Assembly: GCF_003550175.1 (NCBI RefSeq)
Contig: NZ_QXDF01000001.1
Span: 1,946,501-2,010,500, forward strand
DNA: 64,000 nucleotides
Source of the DNA: Dichotomicrobium thermohalophilum
Lineage (GTDB): Bacteria; Pseudomonadota; Alphaproteobacteria; Rhizobiales; Rhodomicrobiaceae
Reading direction: 5' to 3'
This document shows, piece by piece, positions 1 to 8,467 of the stretch (the stretch's first letter is position 1; each line of letters begins with the position of its first letter). The notes beneath the pieces were generated by a model. It saw only the letters and a list, made by a program, of their open reading frames with translations, did no database searches and was not told where the DNA came from. The translations under genes and the position numbers were made by a program.

Positions 1-80
1 CTAGCTGTCACCAAAGACTGCTGGCGCGGCCGCGTGACGTGCCAGCAATCAGTCAACGTGCGAGGGAGAGTGGCTGCTTA

Positions 81-1145
81 ATGGCTGCGCCTTATCCGTT
101 CTCAGCGATCGTCGGCCAGGACGAGATGAAGCTGGCGCTGATGATCGCGGCGATCGACCCGTCCATTGGCGGCGTTCTGGCCTTCGGCGAGCGGGGCACG
201 GGCAAGTCTACGGCCGTTCGGGCGCTGGCCGCGCTGCTGCCCCCGATCGAGGCGATCGAGGGCTGCCCCTATCACTGCGATCCGGCAAAACCCTGCGGCC
301 TTAGCGAAGCCTGCGCCGCGGCTGCGGAGAGAGGCGCGACGCCGTCCGTCCACACCATCTCTGTTCCGGTGGTCGATCTGCCCTTGGGCGCCACTGAAGA
401 CAGGATCGTCGGTGCGCTCGACCTAGAACGCGCCCTCACCCGCGGAGAGAAAGCCTTCGAGCCGGGCCTTCTCGCGTATGCCAACCGCGGCTTTCTGTAT
501 ATCGACGAGGCGAACCTGCTGGAGGACCACCTGGTCGACTTGCTGCTCGACGTGGCCGCCACCGGACAGAACATCGTCGAGCGCGAAGGCCTGAGCATCC
601 GTCACCCGGCGCGCTTCGTTCTGGTGGGCAGCGGCAACCCGGAGGAAGGCGAGTTGCGCCCGCAGCTTCTCGACCGCTTCGGGCTGTTTGTGGAAGTGGC
701 CGCGCCGCGGGATCTGGACGAGCGCGTGCAGGTGATCCGCCGACGCGACGCGTTCGAACGCGACCCATCCGCCTTCCACGAGGCGTGGCAGGCTGAGGAG
801 GATGGCCTGCGCGCATCGATCGCCGGGGCAAAGGAGAGCCTGAACGAGGTCGACGTGCCGGATGAGGTCGTTGCGCGAGCCGCGGAGCTGTGCGTAAGCC
901 TTGGCACCGATGGGTTGCGCGGGGAGTTGACGCTCATCCGCGCAGCGCGCGCGCTTGCCGCGCTGGAGGGCGCCCCGGCGGCGACGCAGGACCACTTGCG
1001 CCGCGTTGCCCCGGCCGCACTGCGCCACCGTCTGCGGCGCGATCCGCTCGATGAAGCCGGCTCGGGCGTGCGCGTCGACCGTGCCATCGGTGAAATTTTC
1101 GGCGGGGAAACGGGCCGGGACGCGGCCCGTACAGCGGCACAGTGA
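81..1145 (+). CDS. bchI: Magnesium chelatase ATPase subunit I (BchI)
   Basis: BchI is the AAA+ motor subunit of Mg-chelatase; with BchD and BchH it inserts Mg2+ into protoporphyrin IX, the first committed step of bacteriochlorophyll synthesis, in the cytoplasm. The 354-residue product has a Walker A loop GERGTGKST near residues 36-44, a Walker B region [11 protein letters not shown] near 140, and the sensor/arginine region [11 protein letters not shown] near 200, at the normal family length. An in-frame start exists at 39, but the ATG at 81 is preceded by GGGAG about 12 nt upstream and gives the expected N-terminus [13 protein letters not shown]. It overlaps bchD at GTGA, implying translational coupling. 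Confidence 0.96.
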   Translation: MAAPYPFSAIVGQDEMKLALMIAAIDPSIGGVLAFGERGTGKSTAVRALAALLPPIEAIEGCPYHCDPAKPCGLSEACAAAAERGATPSVHTISVPVVDLPLGATEDRIVGALDLERALTRGEKAFEPGLLAYANRGFLYIDEANLLEDHLVDLLLDVAATGQNIVEREGLSIRHPARFVLVGSGNPEEGELRPQLLDRFGLFVEVAAPRDLDERVQVIRRRDAFERDPSAFHEAWQAEEDGLRASIAGAKESLNEVDVPDEVVARAAELCVSLGTDGLRGELTLIRAARALAALEGAPAATQDHLRRVAPAALRHRLRRDPLDEAGSGVRVDRAIGEIFGGETGRDAARTAAQ

Positions 1146-2977
1146 GCGGCCAGGACGGCCCCGGCCTCGAGCATGGCGCGCACTGGCGCGGCGACATGCT
1201 CGTGGCGGATTCGCTTCCCTTCGAGGCCGATACCGGCCCGACCGCTTGGCAGAACGCCCTGTTGGCCGCCGCGCTGTTCGCGGTCGATCCTGTCGGCCTC
1301 GGCGGCATCACGATCCATGCCCATGCCGGCCCGGTCCGCGATCAATGGCAAGCCTATCTCGACTCGCTCTGGCCCGCCGATACACCGCGCCGCCTTGCCC
1401 CCCCGAATATCGCCGATGACCGTCTTATCGGCGGTCTCGATATCGCCGCGACGCTGCGCGCGGGCCACCCTGTGGCCGATAGGGGTCTGCTGGCGGAGGC
1501 GGACGGCGGGTTCGTTCTTCTGGCAATGGCCGAGCGGGTGCCACTCTCCACGGCCGCGCGGATCACGGCCGCGATGGACCGCGGCGCTGTGGTGCTGCAG
1601 CGCGACGGTCTGGCGATCACCATGCCGACGCGCTTCGGCGTGGTCGCGCTCGATGAAAGCATCGGCGAGGACGAAAGCCCACCCAGCGGGCTGACCGACC
1701 GGCTCGCCTTCGCGGTGGACCTGCACGGCGTGTCCTGGGGCGAGGCATCGCAGGACGCCGGCGCGCCCGATGCCGACAAGATCGCCGCGGCCCGCGCGCG
1801 GTTGGCCGGCGTTTCTGTGGCAGACGAGATCATCAGGCGGCTCAGCGCCGTCTCGCTGGAACTCGGGATTCCCTCGGCGCGCGCGCCCTTCTTCGCGGTC
1901 CGCGCCGCCTGCGCCGCGGCCGCGTTGGACGGCCGCGACGAAGTGAAGGAGGCGGACGCGGTTCTGGCGTCGCGACTGGTGCTCGCGCACCGCGCACAGC
2001 AGATTCCTGCCCCGCCGCAAAACGAGGAGAGCCAGGAACCACCGCCCGAGCCGCCGGAGCCGCCAGAGGGACAGGGCGAGACCGAACAGAAAGAAGCCGA
2101 AGCGCCTTCACCCGAGGACATCCTGCTCGCCGCGGCGAAAGCCGCGATCCCCGACGGCCTGCTCGACAGCCTGCGCGCGCCAAACATCCGTGCCGGTGGC
2201 GCGGCCGGCCACGCGGGGGCCCTCGCCAATGCGAAGGAACGCGGGCGGCCCATAGGCGTCCGCGCTCAGGCGCCCCGCGCAGGCGCACGGCTTAACGTTA
2301 TCGAAACGCTGCGCGCCGCCGCGCCCTGGCAACGCCTGCGCCAGTCCACCTCGTCTGCGCCGGAGCGCCGCGTCATTATCCGCCCCGAGGATTTCCGGGT
2401 CACGCGCTTCAAGCAGCGCAGCGAGACCATGACGATCTTCGTTGTCGACGCTTCCGGCTCCACGGCCCTCACCCGCCTCGCCGAGGCCAAGGGAGCGGTC
2501 GAGCTGCTACTCGCCGATTGCTATGTCCGGCGGGACCAGGTGGCGCTCATCGGCTTTCGCGGCCGCGCAGCGGAACTTCTGCTGCCGCCCACGCGTTCCC
2601 TGACGCGCGCGAAGCGCAGCCTCGCCGGTTTGCCGGGCGGGGGCGGCACACCGCTTGCATCCGGCTTGAGCGAGGGGCTAAAACTGGCTGGGAGCGCCAA
2701 GCGCAAGGGGCAGACGCCGATCCTGGTCCTGTTGACCGATGGCCGTGCAAATGTCGCACTGGACGGGAGCGGCGGGCGCCAGCGCGCACAGGACGATGCA
2801 CAGTCGCTCGCACGGATGATCCGCGCCGAGGGCTTGTTGGGTATCGTCATAGACACATCGCCGCGCGCGCAGAAGCCGGCACAGCAATTGGCGGATGCCC
2901 TGGGCGCGCGTTATGTACCGCTGCCATTCGCCAATGCGGCGTCCGTGTCGCAAGCTGTTCGCGCCGTCTCGGCTTGA
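1142..2977 (+). CDS. bchD: Magnesium chelatase subunit D (BchD)
   Basis: BchD is the AAA+/integrin-I partner of BchI in Mg-chelatase. The 611-residue protein has an N-terminal degenerate AAA+ half, a proline/glutamate-rich linker near residues 300-325 ([13 protein letters not shown]), and a C-terminal von Willebrand A domain with the MIDAS motif DASGS near residue 435 and the later T/D positions in [12 protein letters not shown]. The GTG start at 1142 overlaps the bchI stop (GTGA), which favours this start despite being non-ATG. Length and domain order are typical, with a slightly long linker. Confidence 0.95.
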   Translation: MSGQDGPGLEHGAHWRGDMLVADSLPFEADTGPTAWQNALLAAALFAVDPVGLGGITIHAHAGPVRDQWQAYLDSLWPADTPRRLAPPNIADDRLIGGLDIAATLRAGHPVADRGLLAEADGGFVLLAMAERVPLSTAARITAAMDRGAVVLQRDGLAITMPTRFGVVALDESIGEDESPPSGLTDRLAFAVDLHGVSWGEASQDAGAPDADKIAAARARLAGVSVADEIIRRLSAVSLELGIPSARAPFFAVRAACAAAALDGRDEVKEADAVLASRLVLAHRAQQIPAPPQNEESQEPPPEPPEPPEGQGETEQKEAEAPSPEDILLAAAKAAIPDGLLDSLRAPNIRAGGAAGHAGALANAKERGRPIGVRAQAPRAGARLNVIETLRAAAPWQRLRQSTSSAPERRVIIRPEDFRVTRFKQRSETMTIFVVDASGSTALTRLAEAKGAVELLLADCYVRRDQVALIGFRGRAAELLLPPTRSLTRAKRSLAGLPGGGGTPLASGLSEGLKLAGSAKRKGQTPILVLLTDGRANVALDGSGGRQRAQDDAQSLARMIRAEGLLGIVIDTSPRAQKPAQQLADALGARYVPLPFANAASVSQAVRAVSA

Positions 2978-3011
2978 CGGGATCGCGCGGCCCAACCGAA
3001 TTGGAGCGCGT

Positions 3012-3461
3012 GTGTCGTATCTGACGTTTGCCGTATTCTTCGTGATCGTGCTGGTCGCAGCCTCCTCCGGCGCGATTTTCAAGCCGGGCGAGTGGTATCG
3101 CCGGTTGCGCAAGCCGAGCTGGACGCCGCCGGACTGGGCGTTCCCGGTGGTCTGGTCGGTGCTGTATTTCATGATCGCGGTGGCCGGCTATCTGGTCTGG
3201 ATGGCCGATCCGACCTCGCCGGCAATGGCCTTCTGGGCAATTCAGCTCGTTCTCAACGCGGCCTGGTCGTGGCTGTTCTTCGGCCGTCGCGACATGGTGA
3301 CAGCCCTTGCCGACGTCAGCGGGATGTGGCTTGCCATTCTCGGCTTCATCATCACCGCCTGGCCGCTCTCGCCGATTGCCTCGCTGCTGTTCGTGCCGTA
3401 TCTGGTCTGGGTGAGCCTCGCGAGCCTGCTCAACTTCACCGTCTGGCGGCTTAACGCGTGA
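3012..3461 (+). CDS. tspO: TspO/MBR family tryptophan-rich sensory protein
   Basis: A 149-residue membrane protein of the TspO (CrtK) family, homologous to the mitochondrial benzodiazepine receptor. In purple bacteria the family binds tetrapyrroles and modulates pigment gene expression. The family signature FKPGEWYRRLRKPSWTPPDW follows the first membrane segment, and about five hydrophobic helices are visible. The open frame extends upstream into bchD, but GTG at 3012 with GGAG 5 nt upstream gives the expected start MSYLTFAVF and leaves only a 34-nt spacer after bchD. Its place between bchD and bchO suggests co-transcription with Mg-chelatase genes. Confidence 0.9.
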   Translation: MSYLTFAVFFVIVLVAASSGAIFKPGEWYRRLRKPSWTPPDWAFPVVWSVLYFMIAVAGYLVWMADPTSPAMAFWAIQLVLNAAWSWLFFGRRDMVTALADVSGMWLAILGFIITAWPLSPIASLLFVPYLVWVSLASLLNFTVWRLNA

Positions 3462-3491
3462 GCCGACGGGCACCAGGATGCGGCGGGCGCG

Positions 3492-4373
3492 ATGAGCGAC
3501 GGGCTGGACTGGAAGAAAGATGGCGCAGACTGGCCGAACCGAAACTGCAGCGGTTTCGTCGAGGCCGGCGGACTGACCTGGCACGTGCAGCGCATGGGCC
3601 AAGGTCCGGTCATCCTGCTGATCCACGGCACGGGCGCATCCACGCATTCCTGGCGCGACCTGGCGCCCCGCCTAGCCCAACGTTTCACCGTCATCGCGCC
3701 CGACCTGCCAGGCCATGCCTTCACTGACCGGCCGGCGTCCCGGGAACTCTCGCTGACCAACATGGGGCACCTTGTGTGCAAGCTGGTCGAGGCGCTGGAC
3801 GTGGAGCCTGCCCTTGTCGTCGGGCATTCGGCGGGCGCGGCCATTGCGCTGCGCATGGTGCTCGACAACTGCATCACCCCGGCGGCGATCGTCAGCCTCA
3901 ACGGCGCGCTGTTTCCGTTTTCCGGTGTGGCGCGGCATGTGTTTCCGCCGGTCGCGCGGCTAATGCTGCTCAATCCGTTCACCCCCCGTATCTTCACCGC
4001 GCAGGCGAAAAGCCCACAGCGCGTCGAGCGGCTCATCGAGAATACCGGCTCCAGGATCGACGACCGGGGGCTTTCGCTTTACAAGCGGCTGTTCCGCGAG
4101 CCGGGACACGTGCTGGGCGCGCTCGGCATGATGGCGAACTGGGACCTGAAGCCGTTGCAGGACGCGATGGACAAGATAACCACGCCGGTTGTGCTGGTCG
4201 CCACCGAAGACGACCGGGCGATTCCGCCCTCCAACTCGATGCGCGCGCGCGATAAACTGCCGAACGCCAGGGTCGTTTATCTGCGCGGTCTGGGCCATCT
4301 GGCGCATGAGGAGGCGCCAGAGCAAATCGGGGAAATCATTGACGAGGCGGCACGCGAGAATGGCGTGCTCTAG
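3492..4373 (+). CDS. bchO: Alpha/beta hydrolase BchO, Mg-chelatase accessory
   Basis: A 293-residue alpha/beta-hydrolase fold protein of the BchO family, genetically linked to Mg-chelatase in phototrophic Proteobacteria; its substrate is not established. Visible hallmarks are the oxyanion region LLIHGTGASTHSW near residue 52, the nucleophile elbow GHSAGAAIAL near 112, the acid region in VATEDDRAIPP, and the catalytic His region GLGHLAHEEAP near 272. It follows tspO by 30 nt and completes a bchI-bchD-tspO-bchO run. Identification rests on family motifs plus context. Confidence 0.9.
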   Translation: MSDGLDWKKDGADWPNRNCSGFVEAGGLTWHVQRMGQGPVILLIHGTGASTHSWRDLAPRLAQRFTVIAPDLPGHAFTDRPASRELSLTNMGHLVCKLVEALDVEPALVVGHSAGAAIALRMVLDNCITPAAIVSLNGALFPFSGVARHVFPPVARLMLLNPFTPRIFTAQAKSPQRVERLIENTGSRIDDRGLSLYKRLFREPGHVLGALGMMANWDLKPLQDAMDKITTPVVLVATEDDRAIPPSNSMRARDKLPNARVVYLRGLGHLAHEEAPEQIGEIIDEAARENGVL

Positions 4374-4398
4374 GCGAACAGCGCCGTCCGGATCAGCG

Positions 4399-4472
4399 TT
4401 TCGTAAACGAATCCTTGGGCCGCGACATAAATAATCTAGTAGGGAATCGCTCTTTATTTTACAAAACGAATC
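4399..4472 (+). promoter_or_regulatory. Upstream region with repeated AAACGAATC
   Basis: The AT-richer gap before the DUF3422 gene contains AAACGAATC at 4405-4413, part of a TTCGT-AA-ACGAA inverted repeat at 4400-4411, and again at 4464-4472, directly touching the ATG at 4473. No Shine-Dalgarno sequence is visible between the second copy and the ATG. This may be an operator/promoter region; no regulator is identified. Confidence 0.3.
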
Positions 4473-5801
4473 ATGCAGCAGCGACCGATATTGCACGGCA
4501 AACAGTTCCCGTCGGATCATCCGCATCGTCAGGCGCTGAACGATGAGGTCCATGCCCGTCCGCCCGAAGAGCTGGTGGCGCCGACGCGGTTGTCCTTTCT
4601 CGCCCTGGCGGTTGACGCCGAGCAGCGCAAGCAGAACTTCGATCTGATGTGCGAGCTTGCACAGTCCGCCGGCGTGCCGCCACCCGAGGCCGGTGCGAAC
4701 CATTACAGCGCGGATCTGGGCGGCTTCCGCCTGAAGTCGGAGCAGCACACCGAGTTCATGCGGTTCATGTTCACCGTGCCCGGCGAGGAAAGCGGGCCCT
4801 TTGCCGAGCCGGCGATCCGCGAGGTGCCCCAGGAGTGGCTCTCCCGGCTTGCGGGCGACGTTCTGGTGGCGACCCATGTCATCTTCCTGCCCGGCGGCGA
4901 TGCACCGCGCGATTATGAGCGAATCTCGGAGGAAATGTTCGATGGCAACCCGCTGGTGGGATCCGCCGTGGGCGGGGGCGTGGGCCGAGCCTACACGGAT
5001 TTTCGCATCCGTCCCGATGGCTTCAGCCGGCTGTTTTTGGAGGATCACGGGCTGACGCGCCGGCAGGCCGGGCGCACAGTGCAACGCATCTTGGAAATCG
5101 ACACCTACCGGATGCTGGCCCTGCTGACCTTCCCGCTGGCCAAGCAACTGGCCCCCGAGCTTGGGGAGGCTGAGCAGCGGTTGGCCGAGATAACGACCGC
5201 ACTGGTGTCGGCCACGCGGACAAACGAGCCGGAACTGCTCGACCGGCTGACCAAACTGCAAGCCGAGATCACCAGCCGCCGCGCCGACAACGACTATCGC
5301 TTTACCGCGGCCTCGGCCTATTACACGCTCGTGCAAAGCCGCATCCGCGAACTGCGCGAACAGCGCATCCCCGGCCTTCAGACCTTCGAGGAATTCGTCG
5401 GACGCCGGCTGGCACCCGCGATCAACACCTGTCAGACAGTCGCTGAGCGGCAGGCATCCTTGTCCGACAAGGTCGCCCAAGCCACGCAGCTGCTATCGAC
5501 GCGCGTGGATATCGAGCGGCAGACCCAGAACCAGTCACTGCTGGAGTCGATGGACAAGCGCGCCAAGATGCAGCTCATGCTCCAGCAGACGGTCGAAGGG
5601 CTGTCGGTGGCCGCCATCAGCTATTACCTCGTCAGCCTGGTCGGCTACGCGGCGGAAGGCATCGTGAAGGGCACAGGCGTGCCGGCCAACCCCGATGTCA
5701 TCATGGCGATCAGCATTCCAATCGTCGTCTTCGGCGTCTGGCAAGTGGTGCGTCGCGCCCGCAAGGCGATCGGCAAGTCGCACCGCATCGAGCACATGTA
5801 G
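4473..5801 (+). CDS. DUF3422 family membrane-anchored protein
   Basis: A 442-residue protein of the DUF3422 family, recognised from the N-terminal pattern HPHRQALNDEVHARPPE and the overall layout. Function is unknown. The N-terminal two thirds are soluble and include a helical, charged stretch (about residues 225-330); the C-terminus has two hydrophobic segments near 365-385 and 400-420, followed by a basic tail, so it is probably membrane anchored with a large cytoplasmic part. It stands 99 nt after bchO in the same direction inside the photosynthesis cluster, but family members also occur in non-phototrophs, so a pigment role is only inferred. Confidence 0.8.
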   Translation: MQQRPILHGKQFPSDHPHRQALNDEVHARPPEELVAPTRLSFLALAVDAEQRKQNFDLMCELAQSAGVPPPEAGANHYSADLGGFRLKSEQHTEFMRFMFTVPGEESGPFAEPAIREVPQEWLSRLAGDVLVATHVIFLPGGDAPRDYERISEEMFDGNPLVGSAVGGGVGRAYTDFRIRPDGFSRLFLEDHGLTRRQAGRTVQRILEIDTYRMLALLTFPLAKQLAPELGEAEQRLAEITTALVSATRTNEPELLDRLTKLQAEITSRRADNDYRFTAASAYYTLVQSRIRELREQRIPGLQTFEEFVGRRLAPAINTCQTVAERQASLSDKVAQATQLLSTRVDIERQTQNQSLLESMDKRAKMQLMLQQTVEGLSVAAISYYLVSLVGYAAEGIVKGTGVPANPDVIMAISIPIVVFGVWQVVRRARKAIGKSHRIEHM

Positions 5802-5813
5802 AGCGGGGGCGGC

Positions 5814-5942
5814 GTGGTCGATCTTGTCATGGAATACGAATGGGCGATCGTGCTTCTGGGCGTGATCGCCTACGGCTTCTGGGAGCTTTACGCGCTCCGC
5901 CGGGACAAGCGCCGTCGCGGCGATTCCGACAGCGAGGCGTGA
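5814..5942 (+). CDS. Tiny single-span membrane protein
   Basis: A 42-residue open frame from GTG 5814 (37 residues if ATG 5829 is used). It encodes one hydrophobic segment, WAIVLLGVIAYGFWELYAL, followed by a strongly basic then acidic tail, the usual layout of small bitopic inner-membrane proteins. GGGGG lies 4 nt before the GTG. It starts 12 nt after the DUF3422 gene and ends one base before the convergent crtC stop, so it fills what would otherwise be an empty gap. I do not recognise a family. It could be a small assembly factor or a chance frame. Confidence 0.5.
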   Translation: MVDLVMEYEWAIVLLGVIAYGFWELYALRRDKRRRGDSDSEA

Positions 5943-5943
5943 C

Positions 5944-6999
5944 TCACCAGAATTGGCGGGGCATCCGGTACGGCAGCATCGACTGGACGATCGGTGAGCG
6001 GAAGCGATCGAGATGCAATGACTCGTGCATGGCCGTGACCGGCCGTCCGAGCAGTTTCGATGACACCAGTGAGCGCGCGTAAAATGGCGAATCCTCCAGT
6101 GTCTTGATAACCCGCGCCGTGCCATCCTCCGACTGGGTACTGCGCGGCATCGTCCAGCCCGTGCGCGGCAGACGCACGGACGGGGGCACGTCGATCTCCC
6201 GGACCTCGCCCTTATCATCGAACACCAGCGCCAGCGAGCGGCGGCCTCCGTCGCGCATCGTGACGTCGTAGAGCACCGCCGTCTCCGCACCCATGCTCGC
6301 GCGCGACCAGTCCCAATAACGAAAGCCAGCCTCCAACGGTTCGGTGCCGGTATTCATGTCGAGATAAGCCGCGCCCGACCAACCCAGGTCCGGCTTTTCA
6401 AGCGCCACCTCGATTCGCGAAACCGGCGAAAGCGGTGACCAGGCATGCCGCTCGTTGTCATCCAGCAGGAAGCTCTTGCCGCTCAGGGGGCTGGGATGAA
6501 GCGTGACGGTGCCCCTGATCCTGCCGGGGAACGGCACTGTTGGCTCATCGATATGAACGCGCAGGCGCGTGCCATCCCACGCCAGCGCACTGCGGCGCAG
6601 GACGAATTCGTTCTCGCTCCGGCTGATGTGGTCCCTTCGCCGCTCGGTCATTGCCCAGCGGTGGCCGCTCTTGCCGTAAAGCGCGACGTTCAGCGCGCAG
6701 TGGTTCAGCGGATCGCGCCGGCCGGCCCAGGCGTAATAGGGGGAGAACACGCTGCCGACAAAGGCGATGATGGTGATACCGTGCTGACCATCATCGCTCA
6801 GCGCGTCGAGGTACCACCAGGCGTAACCGCCCGGTAAGACCGGCCGGTCGAAGCGGAGTCCGACAGAATACAGTCCGCGGCCATCTGGCCGGACATCGCC
6901 ACCATCGGCACGCCAGGCCCAGGGTGCACGCTGCCCCCCGCCAGATACAGGCCGGGTATCTTCGTCCGGCAGCCGGGCCGATTGAAGGATGCCCGCCAT
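5944..6999 (-). CDS. crtC: Carotenoid 1,2-hydratase (hydroxyneurosporene synthase) CrtC
   Basis: CrtC adds water across the terminal 1,2 double bond of neurosporene or lycopene, leading to methoxy-carotenoids such as spheroidene or spirilloxanthin. Family hallmarks are GGYAWWYLDALSDDG, IAFVGSVFSPYYAWA, DPLNHCALNVALYG and the C-terminal SPFYARSLV. Recognisable CrtC sequence begins only near 6870, but no ATG, GTG or TTG exists in this frame between there and the ATG at 6999, which lies 202 nt inside crtD in another frame. Either the product has an out-of-family N-terminal extension or a non-canonical start (for example CTG 6873) is used. The frame itself stays open to 7146. Confidence 0.85.
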   Translation of the reverse strand: MAGILQSARLPDEDTRPVSGGGQRAPWAWRADGGDVRPDGRGLYSVGLRFDRPVLPGGYAWWYLDALSDDGQHGITIIAFVGSVFSPYYAWAGRRDPLNHCALNVALYGKSGHRWAMTERRRDHISRSENEFVLRRSALAWDGTRLRVHIDEPTVPFPGRIRGTVTLHPSPLSGKSFLLDDNERHAWSPLSPVSRIEVALEKPDLGWSGAAYLDMNTGTEPLEAGFRYWDWSRASMGAETAVLYDVTMRDGGRRSLALVFDDKGEVREIDVPPSVRLPRTGWTMPRSTQSEDGTARVIKTLEDSPFYARSLVSSKLLGRPVTAMHESLHLDRFRSPIVQSMLPYRMPRQFW

Positions 7000-8339
7000 C
7001 CGTGCGAGGCGGCGCCATAGATCGCGCCGCCCGTCCCGGGAAACCGCTTCTCGAAATGCGCCGGTGTCGAGACGGCGATCGCCTCGGGCTCGCTGCGAAC
7101 GCTCAGCCCGCAGCGCGCCAGCAGGGAAAATGTCCGCTCCTTGCACTGGTCTATTTCCTCTTCGCTCATGGTGTGTCGGTCGCCGGTGGGCGGCGCGTTG
7201 ATGATGCAGAGCATGCGCTCGCTGCCATCGCCATTGATGCTGGCGCTATCGTCGCGATCCTGCGCGCAAACATACGTTGTCGGCTCGGTGGGAACGCGCG
7301 CGCGCTGAAAGATGTCGCGGAACTCGGCCTCATAGTTGCGGCAGAAGAAGACGTTGTGCCGGACCAGCGGGAAGCCGTCGGTCCGGGCGAGCATCGACAA
7401 GGTCACCGCGGAGAGCGAGCGTTGCCGGATCGGCACGCGCGGCGCGGCGGCCGAGGCCTCGCGCCCGAGGATGCCGTGGCCGAGCGCGCCGCTGTCGGCA
7501 TTGACCAGCACACTGCCCGCGCGCAGCCGCTCACCGGACTTCAGCGCGACACCGGATGCGCGGCCCTTTTCGACGACGATCTCGCGGACCTCCTCGCCGA
7601 AGCGGAACACCGCGCCGTGCCGCTCGGCCGCCGTTTGCAGCGCCTCGGCCAGCCGCTTCATGCCGCCCTCGATCATCCACACCCCGTCCAGTTCCACATG
7701 CGCGATGAGCATCAGCGTCGCCGGCGCCTGAAACGGCGACGAGCCGCAATACGTGGCATAGCGCCCGAAAAGCTGACGTAGCCGCTCGTCGTGGAAGTAT
7801 TTCCCAAGCGCCTTCCACAGCGAAACATACGGGTTGAGTCGCAGCAGATCGCTCGTGTTGCGCCAGCCGATCCGCCCGATCATGCCGGGAAAGCTGGGCT
7901 GTGGCTGCTGGATGAAGGAATGCTCCAATGTGCGATAGATGCGCGTCGCCTCGGCGCAGAAGGCCTGATAGCGCCGCGCTTCGGCTTTGCCGGCGAACTG
8001 GCCGATCGCCTCCACCGAGCGCCGGTGATCGGCGAACAGGTCAAGTTGCTCCCGCTCGCTCCAGGCGTGACGGGCGAGGATGTTGGCCGGCGTGGTCGTC
8101 ACGTAAGCGTCCAGATCCTCGCCAGCGGCGGCGAAAATCTCTTCGAAGACCCGGCGCAGCGTGAAAACCGTCGGGCCGGAGTCGATACGGGCGTTGCCGA
8201 CCGCCGCCTCCGCCAACTTCCCGCCGGGCTCCTGCGCCCGTTCCACGACCGTCACAGGCCGGCCCTTCGCGGCCAGGAGCAATGCGGCCGACAGGCCGCC
8301 GATCCCGGCCCCCACGATGACGATCTCGTCCGCGCTCAC
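6798..8339 (-). CDS. crtD: Hydroxy/methoxyneurosporene desaturase CrtD
   Basis: CrtD is an FAD-dependent phytoene-desaturase-family enzyme that introduces the C-3,4 double bond into 1-hydroxy or 1-methoxy carotenoids. The 513-residue product starts with the dinucleotide-binding fold IVIVGAGIGGLSAALLLA and ends with the family C-terminal FAD region LYLAGGSVHPGPGVPMVAMS. The start is GTG at 8339, with GGGAGG about 10 nt upstream. It is transcribed divergently from crtF across a promoter region holding two CrtJ/PpsR-like sites, and its last ~200 nt overlap the crtC frame. Confidence 0.93.
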   Translation of the reverse strand: MSADEIVIVGAGIGGLSAALLLAAKGRPVTVVERAQEPGGKLAEAAVGNARIDSGPTVFTLRRVFEEIFAAAGEDLDAYVTTTPANILARHAWSEREQLDLFADHRRSVEAIGQFAGKAEARRYQAFCAEATRIYRTLEHSFIQQPQPSFPGMIGRIGWRNTSDLLRLNPYVSLWKALGKYFHDERLRQLFGRYATYCGSSPFQAPATLMLIAHVELDGVWMIEGGMKRLAEALQTAAERHGAVFRFGEEVREIVVEKGRASGVALKSGERLRAGSVLVNADSGALGHGILGREASAAAPRVPIRQRSLSAVTLSMLARTDGFPLVRHNVFFCRNYEAEFRDIFQRARVPTEPTTYVCAQDRDDSASINGDGSERMLCIINAPPTGDRHTMSEEEIDQCKERTFSLLARCGLSVRSEPEAIAVSTPAHFEKRFPGTGGAIYGAASHGWRASFNRPGCRTKIPGLYLAGGSVHPGPGVPMVAMSGQMAADCILSDSASTGRSYRAVTPGGTSTR

Positions 8340-8372
8340 GCTGACACGCCTCCCTGCTTTGAGTCAGGCTTT

Positions 8373-8390
8373 TGTCAATTTAACATGACA
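8373..8390. promoter_or_regulatory. CrtJ/PpsR-type operator, crtD/crtF site 1
   Basis: Perfect TGT-N12-ACA match (TGTCAATTTAACATGACA), the consensus recognised by the aerobic repressor CrtJ/PpsR in purple bacteria. It lies in the 128-bp crtD-crtF divergent promoter, exactly 26 bp from a second copy, so cooperative tetramer binding is expected. Confidence 0.75.
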
Positions 8391-8398
8391 TAATCAGG

Positions 8399-8416
8399 TG
8401 ACAATCTGAAATGACA
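8399..8416. promoter_or_regulatory. CrtJ/PpsR-like operator, crtD/crtF site 2
   Basis: Near-consensus TGA-N12-ACA (TGACAATCTGAAATGACA), 8 bp after site 1. Its complementary strand also supplies a TTGTCA -35-like hexamer for crtD, 16 bp from TAAATT. Confidence 0.6.
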
Positions 8417-8467
8417 GTCGTATGCTGATCTTACGGCGCGCGCCGACGCGCCCGACCGGACAAGCGC

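Noticed and set aside
602-2020. Long - strand frame opposite bchI/bchD
   Set aside because: A typical shadow frame of high-GC coding DNA. Its translation is Arg/Gly-rich without domains, and the + strand genes are certain.
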